A stretch of 64,000 bases of DNA from Blastomussa wellsi (GCA_947652115.1 OX393566.1:11032275-11096274), one strand, 5' to 3'. Counted from the stretch's first letter, positions 43,818 through 54,121 are shown. A program made the numbers and translations. The notes: generated by a model from the letters alone, not told the origin.

Positions 43818-44861
43818 TTTTTATTCAAACTGTAAGTAGCAATTAACGATGTATGTATTCAAATCCTTAGGGGATATCTATTGTTTAAAAAGACAATAAA
43901 GCGCATGCATAATTAAGCATTCAGCATGCATAATAAATGTATGGGGCTGTGCGGAAATTTTTCCAACTTATTTACTGTAGGGAAGAGAGATACACTCCTT
44001 AATTTATCAACTGGCTACGGTAAGTCGTTTGTTATCAAGCTTTGCCTTCAGTTTGTTCGACAGTCTCATCGATTTTCAGTTTTCATATTTTTCCTCACAG
44101 CTCCGCAACAAGACGTACAATCCAGCAACGAATTACTGAAGTTCAGCCAAATGAAAAGCTAGCCTATGGGTCAAAGTTTCCACGTTTCAGACTCTAAACG
44201 ACTGCGTAGCGATTTTGGTGTTCGGAAAAATATTATTTCAAGTGTGTGCGCCGTTCATAATCGTCAGTTGTTCAAACCCAATTTTAAGCAAGTTGAGCCC
44301 TCAAATCAAAGGGCCAATGAACTATCGAAAGGAGAAGTTGAACATATTTTCAAGCCAGCCTTTTAACCCAGCAGCGCTGGACGTTTTAAATCGTTCTGTG
44401 GCAAGTTTGTCGAATGAATGATTCACCGCGGTGAATCCCTTCGATTTGTTCGCTCGTAAATACCACGGATGATTTCAAATACTCTTTGATGATTAGTATG
44501 ATTACCATACTCTTTGATGATTTCTAAATTAATTCCGCTTTGCGTTTTCGAGTTGGCGAAGTCTGTTGTAGCATTTTATAGCGTTAAAATAAATATTTCT
44601 GATCCACTGTTGTGTTCATGGGAGAGAGATCATCTTTCCCAAAATTTTATTAACCCTTCCAACTTATGACCGAATCAGACTCGCACGCTTACCTCTTGTA
44701 TTCACAATAAATAATATTTTGGTGTTTCAACCATCGAAATACACCAGAGTATTGTATCCAACAGCGCCGGCGAAGGACGGATCCGCGGGAAATTTTATAA
44801 CGATCGTTTTGAATGCCTACAGACAATGCTGATTGGATAGTTTGTCTGGCGAGAGACAATG
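43818..44861. other. Stretch without recognisable genes
   Basis: Frames such as 43926-44162 lack motifs. Nothing beyond low-complexity AT-rich DNA is recognised. Confidence 0.4.
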
Positions 44862-44958
44862 GGAAAGGAATGTTGGTCGCAGTTAAGCAGGCGTTAGTGG
44901 GGACGAGCGGTAACGCAATTCCCTAATAACGCCTGCGTTAGGAGGCTATCCATGCCCA
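44862..44958 (-). repeat. Dispersed repeat upstream of SEM1, inverted partner of 36004-36096
   Basis: About 95 bases match the 36.0-kb copy in reverse complement, including cgtccccactaacg and gcgttattaggg. It ends 136 bases before the SEM1 start codon and so may overlap that gene's promoter. Confidence 0.65.
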
Positions 44959-45094
44959 AGCGGCTCCAAGCTTCACACGACGTACTCAATCACTCCGCTG
45001 ACCTCCAAGTCGTAATGACGAAGCATCACTCCACTCGCGGTTTCTCCCACCGTATTCTAGCCGTATTATATGACGTGGTTTGTGCCTTCTCGAT

Positions 45095-45170
45095 ATGTCG
45101 GGGACAGTAAAGAAAACTGATTTAGGATTATTGGAAGAAGACGATGAATTTGAAGAATTTCCTGCTGAAG
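45095..45170 (+). CDS. SEM1: SEM1/DSS1 (26S proteasome regulatory subunit) first coding exon
   Basis: ATG at 45095 opens MSGTVKKTDLGLLEEDDEF followed by EEFPAE, the conserved acidic N-terminus of SEM1/DSS1. This roughly 70-residue protein is a subunit of the 19S proteasome lid and also partners BRCA2 and TREX-2. The frame ends after GCT-GAA-G at a splice donor (gtaaat at 45171). The phase-1 break fits the known family exon boundary before the conserved Asp-Trp. The second exon (acidic/Trp-rich, WDDD-type) was not found in the remaining 19 kb, so intron 1 is long, or this is a partial copy. A CRE-like tgacgtgg lies 24 bases upstream of the ATG. This is the only clear host gene sequence in the window. 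Confidence 0.85.
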
Positions 45171-45772
45171 GTAAATATGTGTTTTGAAATATTGTGTAAA
45201 ACTTTCTACATTCTTATATTGTAGGAAATTATTTGTCAAACTATAAAACCATGTGTTCAGACATATTTTACCGAAATGAATAATTGGTCGTTCTCACACT
45301 CGACAAATAAAGAAGACGGAAAAATAAAAGGGGTTATCCATCTTAAAGACGTGTTATCGTCCTGTTTTCGCACAAGTACGAGTTTGTAGTTTATTAAAAC
45401 GTCACTGGAATCAAAGAGAACTCTAAGACTACATGTAGAAGTTCTAAATTTTAACCAGGCCATACTATCCAGTACTCTCTAGTTTGATGTTCAACATCAA
45501 CCTATATCGATAATAAGTAGCACACGGCAGATAGAAAGAAATGGTCATGGGCTACATGTTATGAAAGAGTATCATAATAATCTATTCTTAGGGCCTCCAC
45601 AGACTAGACATAGTCAGCCTCTGCCATTTTCGATGCCATCGAAATTATGGAAATTGTATGGTGAAGCGAAATCTTAATGTATTCCTGTAAGTTATGTTAC
45701 TGGAAGCATTTAAATTACCTCGAGCAAGCTTCTCTGTGATCTCTTTCCTTTCAACACTTCCCACTGCTTTCC
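45171..45772 (+). other. Start of presumed SEM1 intron 1
   Basis: Begins with the donor gtaaatatg. No coding motif is seen. It ends at the 9-bp target site (ctgctttcc, 45764-45772) of the next transposon. Confidence 0.5.
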
Positions 45773-46098
45773 TAGACTGCTAGCAGTCCCTTTCTAGATG
45801 GTCACGATAGCGCGAGAAATAGCCAAGAGCGCACAGCAGGGCGAGACTGGAGCGAGAAGAAAAATCGAGAACAGACTGGGGGAGAGGTGAGAAGAAAGGG
45901 ACTGCGCTCTTATCTATAACCGACGAGTTCAAATTTCCCGTCGTACCAGCAACGGGAAATTCCGATTGGTCCATAAACAAGCTGCTGTCAGAAACATTTG
46001 ATGAGTAGTTGACTACTTCTCATGTTTGGATGTCAATCGATTGCTTGGATTTCAGATCATGTAACAAGATGGAAATACCATTGCTGTTTCCTTATTAG

Positions 46099-46254
46099 AT
46101 TTTAAAAGCGATCATCAAAGAGGAACAGAAGCTAGCCGTAGAAGCGCTGCTGTCGGGAAAAGATACAATGGCCGTTCTTCCCACTGGTTTTAGGAAATCG
46201 ATCATATATCAAAGCTTCTGTGTGCTGGAACAGAATGCCAGTGCAATACTTTGA
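46099..46254 (+). pseudogene. RecQ-type DNA helicase fragment (motif 0/I)
   Basis: After an acceptor-like tttccttattag, the frame reads ILKAIIKEEQKLAVEALLSG then KDTMAVLPTGFRKSIIYQSF, matching motif 0 and Walker A of RecQ-family superfamily-2 helicases. The Walker A glycine of TGxGKS is replaced by Arg (agg), which should abolish ATP binding. The frame stops at 46252-46254, and helicase motifs II-VI are absent. The helicase therefore survives only as its first conserved block. It lies inside the transposon tips, so it is cargo or a transposon gene rather than the host helicase. Confidence 0.75.
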
Positions 46255-46752
46255 TCAACCATTCTCCTCTGATCTCGTCTCGCCTGGTCAAATATTTAGG
46301 AATTTGAATAGTGAAAAATCATTCATGTAATACTCTATTTCAAACTCCTGTTTTATAAATTGCGTTTTCCTTTCATTAGAGAACCCTTCCGGATCTTAGC
46401 ATGAAGATTGTGACTTTTCAATATTCAATATTTGCATATTTATTAAGCATACGAAAACACCGCTTCAAGCCAATTGCGTCTGCAAACATTTTCATCGCAT
46501 GCTCGATTTCATTTATTGAAACCGAAAGAGAGGATAAAAAACCCAAATTTCTCTTTCAAGAATAGCAATATACCAGAGAAACCTAAAATAGTTTGTAGCC
46601 CTGTTGTTTACATTTGTGTGGCTACAGACTTCTCGGCTATCTGTCCGTTCTTCACTTTGCTCGCTTTCTACTTCCTTCTCTTTCCAACTACCGATCCAGG
46701 AGTCTTTGCAAGTCTTTTAAACCGCAGGATTCCGGGAGCCTGGTTTTCCTTG

Positions 46753-47113
46753 TCAAATTCGTGGCTGCTTTCTCGTTTTGGGATGAAATTCTCCCATGTT
46801 GATGTTTTCGCAGATGAAGTTCAACCGTTCTGCAGCATTTGTTATTTTCAATGCGCACTTCAAGCAAACACGCGAAGATAAATAAGGTTCAGAATTTAAA
46901 CAAACTTCAAGAGTTCCAGTAATTATTTTCCTTGAGGGAGAAATTTCCCTGCGCTGGCCTTGGTACATGTAGATTTGGAAAGACTTTCGCACGAAAGGTA
47001 TGGCCATTCACTTTAAAGTTGACCTTGCACACACAGCAAAAATCTGATGCATCCTGCGTTTTAGGCTTTCTACCACGTTTTTGTAGCGGTTTTGTTGGCA
47101 TATTTTTGTTCAT
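46753..47113 (-). pseudogene. Cys4-type zinc-finger protein of the 45.8-kb transposon (frameshifted)
   Basis: The minus-strand frame 47113-46907 starts MNKNMPTKPLQKRGRKPK (an AT-hook-like RGRKPK patch) and gives FCCVCKVNFKVNGHTFRAKV (first CX2C). A frameshift near 46950-47000 leads to 46753: PYLSSRVCLKCALKITNAAE (second CX2C) and a C-terminal basic tail. Together this resembles a treble-clef or ZAD-like N-terminal domain of a DNA-binding transposon protein. No catalytic domain follows. It converges with the helicase fragment. The family is not identified. Confidence 0.5.
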
Positions 47114-47295
47114 TTAAAAAGATGACTCTATTCAACGAACGCTATGAAAATTCTGGGAAATCTACCAGTACAATACTTTTCTACCCGGCTCAATCTGTCT
47201 CGCGTGTTGATAAAAGAGCTGTAGGCGGAGCTGTTACTTACAAGCTGTCACCGCGCACCCTCGCGACTATCCAGAAAGGGACTGCTAGCAGTCTA

Positions 47296-48879
47296 CTGCT
47301 TTCCACAGGGCTGGCTTGAAATTTGAAAATACTTCATCTCTTTTTGTCCAGTTTGTTCGCTTCAGTTTGCGTGATAGTTTAAATCAAACAAAGTTTATTT
47401 CAAGTTCATTTCATTTGTCCACCTTTAATAGTAAATTTTAGGTTTTCAAAGTGAACAAAACGAACAACATCTGGCTCAAGTCTCGCACATGGTAATCTGA
47501 TATGCGTGACATTTTCGGCGAGTGTTTTCCTTTTATTTGCTCACCACATTATTGCTTTACTCTTCAGCACAACACAGGACCCCGCGTCCTGAATATTGCA
47601 ACATAACAATTCTACGAATTTATTCATTCATTCCATCAGCAAAAATAGGGAGTCTGAATTGCTGTTCGACAGCAATGTTGTTTTAGTAAGGGACCTAACT
47701 TAAGACTGCTAGGGGAAAATTGCAGGGCACAATTTTTATTTGTCCGGCCAGATATGAGATGTGACCGAGCTAAAATGTACTTGGCCGGTCATTGTGACCG
47801 GAGACTCTACGTAAATTATTTTCAGCCCTGTTTCCGCATAAACGGAACTCTCAAGTCTCACATACGAGACTCGCGCAAACAAATTCAATCTTACGCTCTC
47901 ATGCTGAATCTATTAGTTGTCATGCATTTTACTGCACAATCTCCACCTGCAGTGTTTATCAAGCCTCACACGATGAAATGTAAACAAGCCAAAATGAAAA
48001 TTTTGGGTAAAAACTTACCTTTTCTTCATTATTAGCATCTGATATCCTTGTAAAACAATAATAAAGAGTAGACGAACCTCGACGATATTCCAAACGGACA
48101 TTTCATCTCATCGAGAACTCCCAAACGAAACAATTCATAATGGCAGACTCAAAAACTTCATGTGCACAGTTACCGAAGTGTATCAACGAATTCAAAACAG
48201 AAATGTAAACAAGTACAGACTGGAAATGGCCTTTAAGGTTCCTACATAGTTAACTATCTTTTTGCATATATTATTACTTTGTATGCGCTTCAAACACTTT
48301 ATCCTTGTCCAGAGCCAGCGTTTCTCTGGTCAGTGGGATCTAAACAGTTGCTTCTAAATTACATTTCTGCTCAGAATGAAGGGAAATATGTCTTACTTCA
48401 ATTTTTCAAAATTTTCTGGTGGGGGGTCCCCCTAGGAAAGTGACACCTGCGGCGTCACTAACAACGGCCATGCCATGTCGAAAATCTTACTCTTTGCCAA
48501 CAAATCAACTTGAGAGCTCTGCATAAAATATAATACTGCAACTCTTGCATGTGCAGTAAACAATAACAAAGGTGTGGCTGACTAGGGCACTAAGTGGTGT
48601 AGATTGTAAAGACCGTCAGATCTCGGGTTTGCCTGCACATGCTCACACCAGGAGTATGGAAATAATGAATTAACCATCAAATTCAGTGTGGTGAAAGTTG
48701 TAGATACAGTGTGTACCATATCAGTATGATTACAGTATATGGTAATCGTAATTTCAAGGGAAAACTATAAGTTTTCAATTATTCTGCAAAGGAACTAGAC
48801 TGAATTGTTGAAGCAAGAGAAGGCCTGCATACTGACATAGACAATAAAGATTCTGCCATTAAAACTTATCAACAATAGA
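47296..48879. other. Stretch without recognisable genes
   Basis: Presumed SEM1 intron or intergenic DNA. Frames such as 47754-48035 have no motif. A short G-run/C-run hairpin (ggggggtccccct) lies at about 48420-48433. Confidence 0.4.
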
Positions 48880-48891
48880 TGAGGTTGGGGG

Positions 48892-49290
48892 ATGCTGCTT
48901 ATACGGATTGTGGGACCATGGCAACCCTGTGAGCGGCAACCACCATCCAGCACCGTCACAAGGTGCTTGGATAGGCGGAGGGTCCGCGAACAGGGGAAGA
49001 ACGGAGCCTACAACTACCACCAACTAAACCCAAGCACCTCCCCCAACCTCACTATGGACAAAAAACAAACATACCTGAAACAAGGATACCCTACCCACTA
49101 CGACAACCATGAATCGGTGGACCCCTGGCCGAATGACATAGAGGAGAGAGCAGCAGACACAGGAGGCCGGCCACCACCAGATGGCCCCAGCCCCCAGCAA
49201 GAAAAACACGAGAGGAACAACGTCATAACAGCAGAAAAACACAGCCACGAAGCATCCAGGATCAAGCATCGCAATTGGACCATCGCCTAA
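48892..49290 (+). CDS. Hypothetical 132-codon ORF, unrecognised
   Basis: The frame is hydrophilic and rich in Pro, His, Asn and Gln (for example HQLNPSTSPNLTMDKKQTYL), which is unlike the surrounding AT-rich chance frames. Base composition rises in GC at the same place. No ATG opens it (an alternative codon at 48892; an internal ATG at 49053). It ends 60 bases beyond the DIRS recombinase stop and could be part of that element's 3' region or the 5' ORF of another retroelement. I cannot assign a function. Confidence 0.3.
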   Translation: MLLIRIVGPWQPCERQPPSSTVTRCLDRRRVREQGKNGAYNYHQLNPSTSPNLTMDKKQTYLKQGYPTHYDNHESVDPWPNDIEERAADTGGRPPPDGPSPQQEKHERNNVITAEKHSHEASRIKHRNWTIA

Positions 49291-49349
49291 TCGATTAGTG
49301 AAGGCCAGCCTTATCCAACATGCCATGGCCTCACTTCATAAGCTAAACA

Positions 49350-50334
49350 TCATGCCAGCTGCTGTGAAAGCTTAGCCAGAGCATCGGTGGGAGTACGAAT
49401 GTATAGTTGATAAGCATTGCTGGACCATCGACCTAACGCTTGAGTGAGGTGATCCGGGACACCATTTTGGGCGGCGACCGTTGCAGCACCAATACGAAAA
49501 CTTTGGCTGGAAAAATTGCCTTGAATGCCAGCCATGGCTACAATACACCATAACCAGCTAGTCAACAAAGTACGTGACAAGGGACAACCATCCTGTAGGA
49601 GAAACAAAGGGCCCAGAGAGTTGCCCCTGAGTTCCAGATATGCCATTAGTGCTCTGAGAGCACAGAGAGGAAACTGGCCCTGGCCAATATGGATAAAGCA
49701 GCCCTTGCGAAAAGGGTCTGTTTTGGATGCCTTTATCTTAACTCGTAAGCACAACGGCGAAACTGGAGAGTCAACGGTAATATCGGCCACGCCTAAGTGG
49801 TGATCAGCAGAGTAACTGGTCAGGGATGAAACGGTAAACTCCGATGAACGTAGAAAACCAAAGTATGCTAGAGTGCAGGTTGCGAGGGAACGAAAAATTG
49901 TTAACATAATACTGTCTGTGACAGGCAAACGGGGACGTGACGAGTCCTCCTGTGACCTTTTAATGCCCCTTAACACATGTCGCAGTCGTAGGCAGTTGAG
50001 GAGGGGGTCTGGGAAACCCAGGTCAACGTGAAGAGAATGGACTGCTGGTAGATTGTCGCACCGAGTTGGCCAAAGAAGTGGCAAATAAACACAACATACA
50101 CTCGTCTGTAGGGCAAGGAGAGCCTGAGGGGTGAATCTTCCCCAATTGCGCACAGAACTCCATGAACTTCTGGCCATAAGCATAAGAACTGCGAGTGGAG
50201 GGAGCCAAGCCTTGTACCAGGAAATGAACATATTGCTCCTCTAACGAGGAGGGATCAAATCTGCCAGAAGGAGCCGAGGAACTGCTACTAGGTCCTGACG
50301 TGCTTGTGGAGCCAGATGCCGGAACTCCTGCCAA
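49350..50334 (-). pseudogene. Tyrosine recombinase of the DIRS-like element
   Basis: The N-terminal frame (50334-50023) reads SGRFDPSSLEEQYVHFLVQG and SSYAYGQKFMEFCAQLG, the core-binding part. A frameshift near 50070-50100 leads to the catalytic frame: CTLAYFGFLRSSEFTV (Arg in LRSSE), KASKTDPFRKG (Lys region), SSQSFRIGAATVAAQNG and LGRWSSNAYQLYIRTP (Tyr). In the H-x-x-R box the usual His is Gln (QSFR). It ends at 49350. Closely similar to DIRS1-type recombinases; inactive because of the frameshift and possibly the His change. Confidence 0.85.
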
Positions 50335-51707
50335 TTAAAATGAGAGAGGGCATCAGCAATGTTGTTATGGACTCCTGGGAGATACTGAGCAGCAAAGGAA
50401 AAATTAAAGTGTGCTGCTGAGCTGGGCAACTTGCGTAGCAGTTGCATAAGACATGGAACCTTTGATGTCCTTGTTGTCAGCATATGCACCACCGCTTGAT
50501 TATCTGAATGGAACAGGATGTGTTGCCTAAACCACTGATGTCCCCATACGTGGGCAGCAACGACAATGGGGAACAGCTCCTTATAGGCAATGGACTGCGA
50601 GACCTACGACTCATCCCACGAACCACTGAACCACTCATCCCTGAAATAAGCACCATAACCCAGAGAGCCAGCTGCATCGGAGGTGACATCTCAATCCACA
50701 CAAGCTGATAGTCCAGGGAAAAGCCAGAAGCTAACACCATGCCAAGAAAGGAGTTCCTGCCACCACTGCAGGTCGAGATGGAACTCAGCGTTTAGTCGGA
50801 TGGGATGATCACGCTTGCGGAAGCAACATAGCAGGTCAATCATGCGCCACAGGAAGGTTCTGCCAGGCCAGACTACCTTCGCGGCGTGATGGAGGTGACC
50901 GATGAGAGATTCCAGTTGTTGCCTCTTACACCAGTGCCGCAACTGCCAAGAAGCAACCAACTCTTTTAAGGCTGCAAGCTTATCCGCAGGGAGGCGAGCC
51001 ATCTGTGCCTGAGTATCCAGTTCGATACCCAGTACCACCAGGCACGTTGCCGGGCCGACGCACTTGTTAGGATGAAGTGGCAAGCCCAACTGGTGACAAA
51101 CAGCTAACGAAGTGTGCAAGTTCTTAGCACACTGATCTGAATTGGTGGGACCTGCTGTAATAAAGTCATCTAGGTAATGCAAGAGGTCCGGGACGTCATG
51201 CGTGTTTAGCAGTATCCATTCCACCATGTCAGCCACTGCACTGAAGATGAATGGAGCTGAGCGAAGGCCAAAAGGCAAGGCCAAATCAACAAAGTACTGA
51301 CCCCGCCATCACAACCCCAGGAAGCGCCATTTCCCAGGCTGACCTTTTTTAGGGATTATGCCAAAACTGCTTACTTGTAAATTGGGCAGCGGAGGGCATG
51401 CATAGGGGCCTGCTACTCTGGCTAAGGCAACTTCATTGGCCAAATAATCATCGATAACTATCGGATGTTGAGAGGCAGACAATTTATTCTTTCGAGAAGA
51501 CTTGAGTTTACTAGGGGACTGATGAAAGCCTAGCTTGAACCCGTGTTGCTGGCCATCAAGAACATATGAAACACGATGAGGGTCAGGGTGTCCAGCCAAG
51601 AACTTTGTAAACTCTGCCACCTTCAGAGGGGAAACCACTGACACCGGGGGGAGAGCTGGCCGCACTATATGGAAGGGAGGCAGAAACAAAATGAGACAAT
51701 CAGACAA
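50241..51707 (-). pseudogene. RT/RNase H of the DIRS-like element
   Basis: The frame 51707-51309 gives the pre-RT and fingers (GYACPPLP-like, SSFGIIPKKGQPGKWRFLGL). Then a TGA and an apparent deletion remove motif A with its catalytic Asp. 51284-50691 continues with LPFGLRSAPFIFSAVADM, YLDDFITAG (catalytic DD), and GIELDTQAQMARLP. After another TGA the RNase H runs to 50241 (FSFAAQYLPGVHNNIADALSHF). Domain order is typical of DIRS1 elements. The gene overlaps the start of the recombinase frame. Non-functional. Confidence 0.85.
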
Positions 51708-51721
51708 ACTGAAAAGGAGAC

Positions 51722-51734
51722 TTTATTGAGAAAG
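51722..51734. repeat. Target-site duplication of the Penelope insertion (left)
   Basis: tttattgagaaag, identical to 54276-54288. Confidence 0.85.
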
Positions 51735-51802
51735 TAATATAATTTGGTTTTATCAACTGGGTTGATAATGTCAATTGGCCACCGGAAAGAGATTCAAGAG
51801 CT

Positions 51803-51830
51803 GACGTTTCGAGCGTTAGCCCTTCGTCAG
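51803..51830 (-). ncRNA. Hammerhead-ribozyme-like motif (intact boxes)
   Basis: On the minus strand: CTGACGAA, a GGGC-TAAC-GCTC stem-loop (one G-U pair), then CGAAACGTC. Stem I is supported: GCT pairs with AGC next to the core and GATTC pairs with GAATC beyond a bulge. Stem III is one C-G pair with a palindromic acgt, so a dimeric form would be needed. One extra A follows the CUGACGA box. Hammerheads are established in Penelope-like elements; this assignment is by eye. Confidence 0.65.
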
Positions 51831-51959
51831 AGCGAATCAAGGAATTGTGCGTCGTGTGTTTTTATATACAGGAAGATGGAGCTTCACTATTGGCTGGTGC
51901 CTGGTAACGTGAAAACTTCGGAATAAATTACTTGAATGAAAAGCGTTCGTTGATCCCGT

Positions 51960-52350
51960 GAGGATTAAGAGTGCCGATTTGAAAAATAAATTTTTGTTCT
52001 AGAGTTTTACGGCTTTCCGTGTTTCCTTGGTGAAGGGAAAGGCCGCAGACTGCCATATGTTGCTTAGAATGATTTGGAAGATTGAAGTGTCTCGCGACGG
52101 GTTTCGATGCATTTTTGTCGTCTTTCTCTACGTCACGAAGGTGTTCTCGGAATCGGTCGCCAAGTCATCTCCCTGTTTCGCCGATGTATAACTTTTTGCA
52201 AAGAGTGCAAGTTATACAGTAGATGGCATTGGCTGAGGTGCAGGTGAAATGATCAGTGATTTTGATAGATCGCTTGGGTCCCGATATTTTGTCAACGTTG
52301 TGAATGAAAGGGCATGTTTTGCATCGTGTGCGAGCGCATTTAAAAGTTCC
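51960..52350 (-). pseudogene. GIY-YIG endonuclease domain of the Penelope-like element (main part)
   Basis: Minus strand: CKKLYIGETGR (the YIG half intact), then TGA where the plus copy has CGA (Arg), then LGDRFREHLRD, KPVARHFNLPNHS and LEQKFIFQIGTLNPHG. The Cys-rich segment CTLCKK before YIG and the conserved H/E spacing match Penelope-type endonucleases, which nick the target for priming. One stop codon interrupts it. Confidence 0.8.
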
Positions 52351-52357
52351 GGGTTGA

Positions 52358-53700
52358 TCAGTAGTTTGGAATGAAGTTACCTATGTTTTTGTCGCGTTTA
52401 AATGAAATTAATGGCGGTTGCGAAAAGATTCTACCAGTGTCGGGATCATTTTGAAGTAATTTAAAGTTTTTGAGAATGATGGATTTAACTACGTGGTTGT
52501 GAGGGTGAAATGTGAGGGTGAATGGAATTCTATCGTTGTTTTTTCTACGTGACGTTTGTAGTGCTGACTGTCGATCAATTTGCTGGGCGCGATGATGGCC
52601 CGCTTCAACAACAGAAGCAGGATAGCCGCCGAAGAAATTGCACATTTCCTCTGATTTTAAGGAAAAATCAGAGTCGTCACTACAAAGACGGCGAAGTCTA
52701 AGAAACTGAGAATAAGGAATGGAATTCTTGACATTTGATGGATGTGAAGATGAATGCAACAAATAGCTATGAGAATCTGTGGGTTTGTAGTGCACACTGG
52801 TGCATAAACTGTTGCCTTCGATAGAAACTTTGATATCCAGGAATGCTAAGGAAGTATCGGAAATTTCCCAGGTATATTTAAGGGCAGGATGAAACGAATT
52901 AACAGCGGTTATAAATTGATTAAGATCCTCTCTGGTAGAAGAGGTATCGCCGATACAGTCGTCAATGTAGGGACGATAGAGTTCAGGTTTTGGGCCATTG
53001 TATTGATTGAAAAATTGGTGTTCAATGTAGCCTACGAAAAGATTGGCGTAGCTGGGTCCCATTTTCGTACCCATGGCCACGCCATTGATTTGTTTGTAAT
53101 AATTGTTCGCGAATGAAAAACAGTTGTGTGTTAACACTAACTCAGCCAGGCGGAGTAATGTTTCCAAGCTTGGTTCCTTAACAGTGCGTAAATCAAAAAA
53201 ATTTTTGAGGGCTAGAAGACCTTCGCCATTTCAGATGACGGTGTAAAGAGATGTAATATCCATAGTGAAAATAAGTTTGTCTTCGCCCAGGAAATTAAAA
53301 TCGCGAAAAATTTGAAGTGCGTGTTGACTGTCTTTAACGTATGACAGTAAAGACCTGACAATAGGTGCCATAATTTTGTCTAAATAGCTGGAAATGAGTT
53401 CGATAGGGCAACTACAGGCAGAGACGATAGGTCGACCTGGGTTGTTAGGTTTGTGAATTTTAGGTAAAAAGTAAATACACGAGGTTCTGGGAGTGGTAAT
53501 GATGAGATTGGCAGCAGTAGCCGGCAATTCTTGTTTGACTATAAGGTCGTTAATAGTGCTCTTGACAATTTGTTGGTTAGTGGCGGTGAGATCTTTTTCG
53601 ACTTTAGCATAAAAAGAGGTGTCAGAAAGTTGCCGCAAAGCTTCTTTTTGATAGAGGTCGGCCCGCCAAACAACTAAAGCGCCGCCTTTGTCGGCCGCTC
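52358..53700 (-). pseudogene. Reverse transcriptase of the Penelope-like element
   Basis: Starts abruptly at the inversion junction with AADKGGALVVWRADLYQKEA, the conserved N-terminal box. It continues with TSCIYFLPKIHKPNNPGRPI, FTMDITSLYT (motif A, catalytic Asp), then a TGA at about 53228. In the next frame come INGVAMGTKMGPSYANLFVG and YRPYIDDCIG (catalytic DD), AFLDIKVSIEG and the thumb. The frame is lost again before GIY-YIG. The 5' part of the element is missing. Apart from two stops or breaks the catalytic motifs are readable. Confidence 0.88.
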
Positions 53701-53724
53701 TAGTTGTTTGGCGGGCCGACCTCT
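53653..53724. repeat. 24-bp inverted repeat at the Penelope inversion junction
   Basis: Arms at 53653-53676 (agaggtcggcccgccaaaca plus acta) and 53701-53724 are exact reverse complements separated by 24 bases. The right arm is a copied piece of RT coding sequence placed in front of the GIY-YIG part, consistent with template switching during reverse transcription. Confidence 0.9.
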
Positions 53725-54024
53725 GCCATCTACTGTATAACTTGCACTCTTTGCAAAAAGTTATACATCGATGAAACAGGGAGACGACTTGGCGACCGAT
53801 TCCGAGAACACCTTCGTGACTTAGAGAAAGACGACAAAAATGCATCGAAACCGGTCGCGAGACACTTCAATCTCCCAAATCATTCTAAGCAACATATGGC
53901 AGTCTGCGGCCTTTCCCTTCACCAAGGAAACACGGAAAGCCGTAAAACTCTAGAACAAAAATTTATTTTTCAAATCGGCACTCTTAATCCTCACGGTATC
54001 AACGAACACTTTTCATTCAACTAA
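53725..54024 (+). pseudogene. GIY-YIG endonuclease domain (inverted 3' copy)
   Basis: The open frame reads AIYCITCTLCKKLYIDETGR, DRFREHLRDLEKDDKN and FQIGTLNPHGINEHF to a stop at 54022-54024. The catalytic-fold glycine of YIG is Asp here (YID), unlike the opposite copy. It has no RT attached and is a truncated duplicate of the element's 3' end. Confidence 0.85.
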
Positions 54025-54121
54025 TTTATTCCGAAGTTTTCATGTTACCAGGCACCAGCCAATAGCGAAGCTCCATCTTTCTGTATGTAAAAACACACGA
54101 CGCACAATTCCTTGATTCGCT

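Larger units (their letters stand above)
45773..47295. mobile_element. DNA transposon with perfect 23-bp tips and 9-bp target duplication; RecQ + zinc-finger cargo
   Basis: tagactgctagcagtccctt plus tct (45773-45795) is exactly mirrored at 47273-47295, and the match continues imperfectly for about 13 bases (gatggtcacga vs gatagtcgcga). The direct repeat ctgctttcc flanks it (45764-45772 and 47296-47304). Within the tip, gactgctagcagtc is itself a 14-bp palindrome. The interior holds a RecQ-type helicase fragment (+) converging with a zinc-finger ORF (-), both truncated. It lies in presumed SEM1 intron 1. A 9-bp duplication fits Mutator-like or IS4EU-like insertion better than Tc1, hAT or PIF, but the superfamily is undecided. 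Confidence 0.85.

Noticed and set aside
43256..43828. 190-codon minus-strand ORF rich in Phe/Leu/Ser
   Set aside because: It is the complement of the purine-rich tract and flanks; the apparent hydrophobic protein is low-complexity translation.
46780..46800. Possible SEM1 second exon near a tgggatgaa word
   Set aside because: The surrounding frame lacks the acidic and Trp-rich residues and it lies inside the inserted transposon.
53725..53845. N-terminal extension of the minus-strand Penelope RT frame up to 53845
   Set aside because: This part is the antisense of the inverted GIY-YIG copy, so the real RT sequence starts at the inversion junction near 53700.
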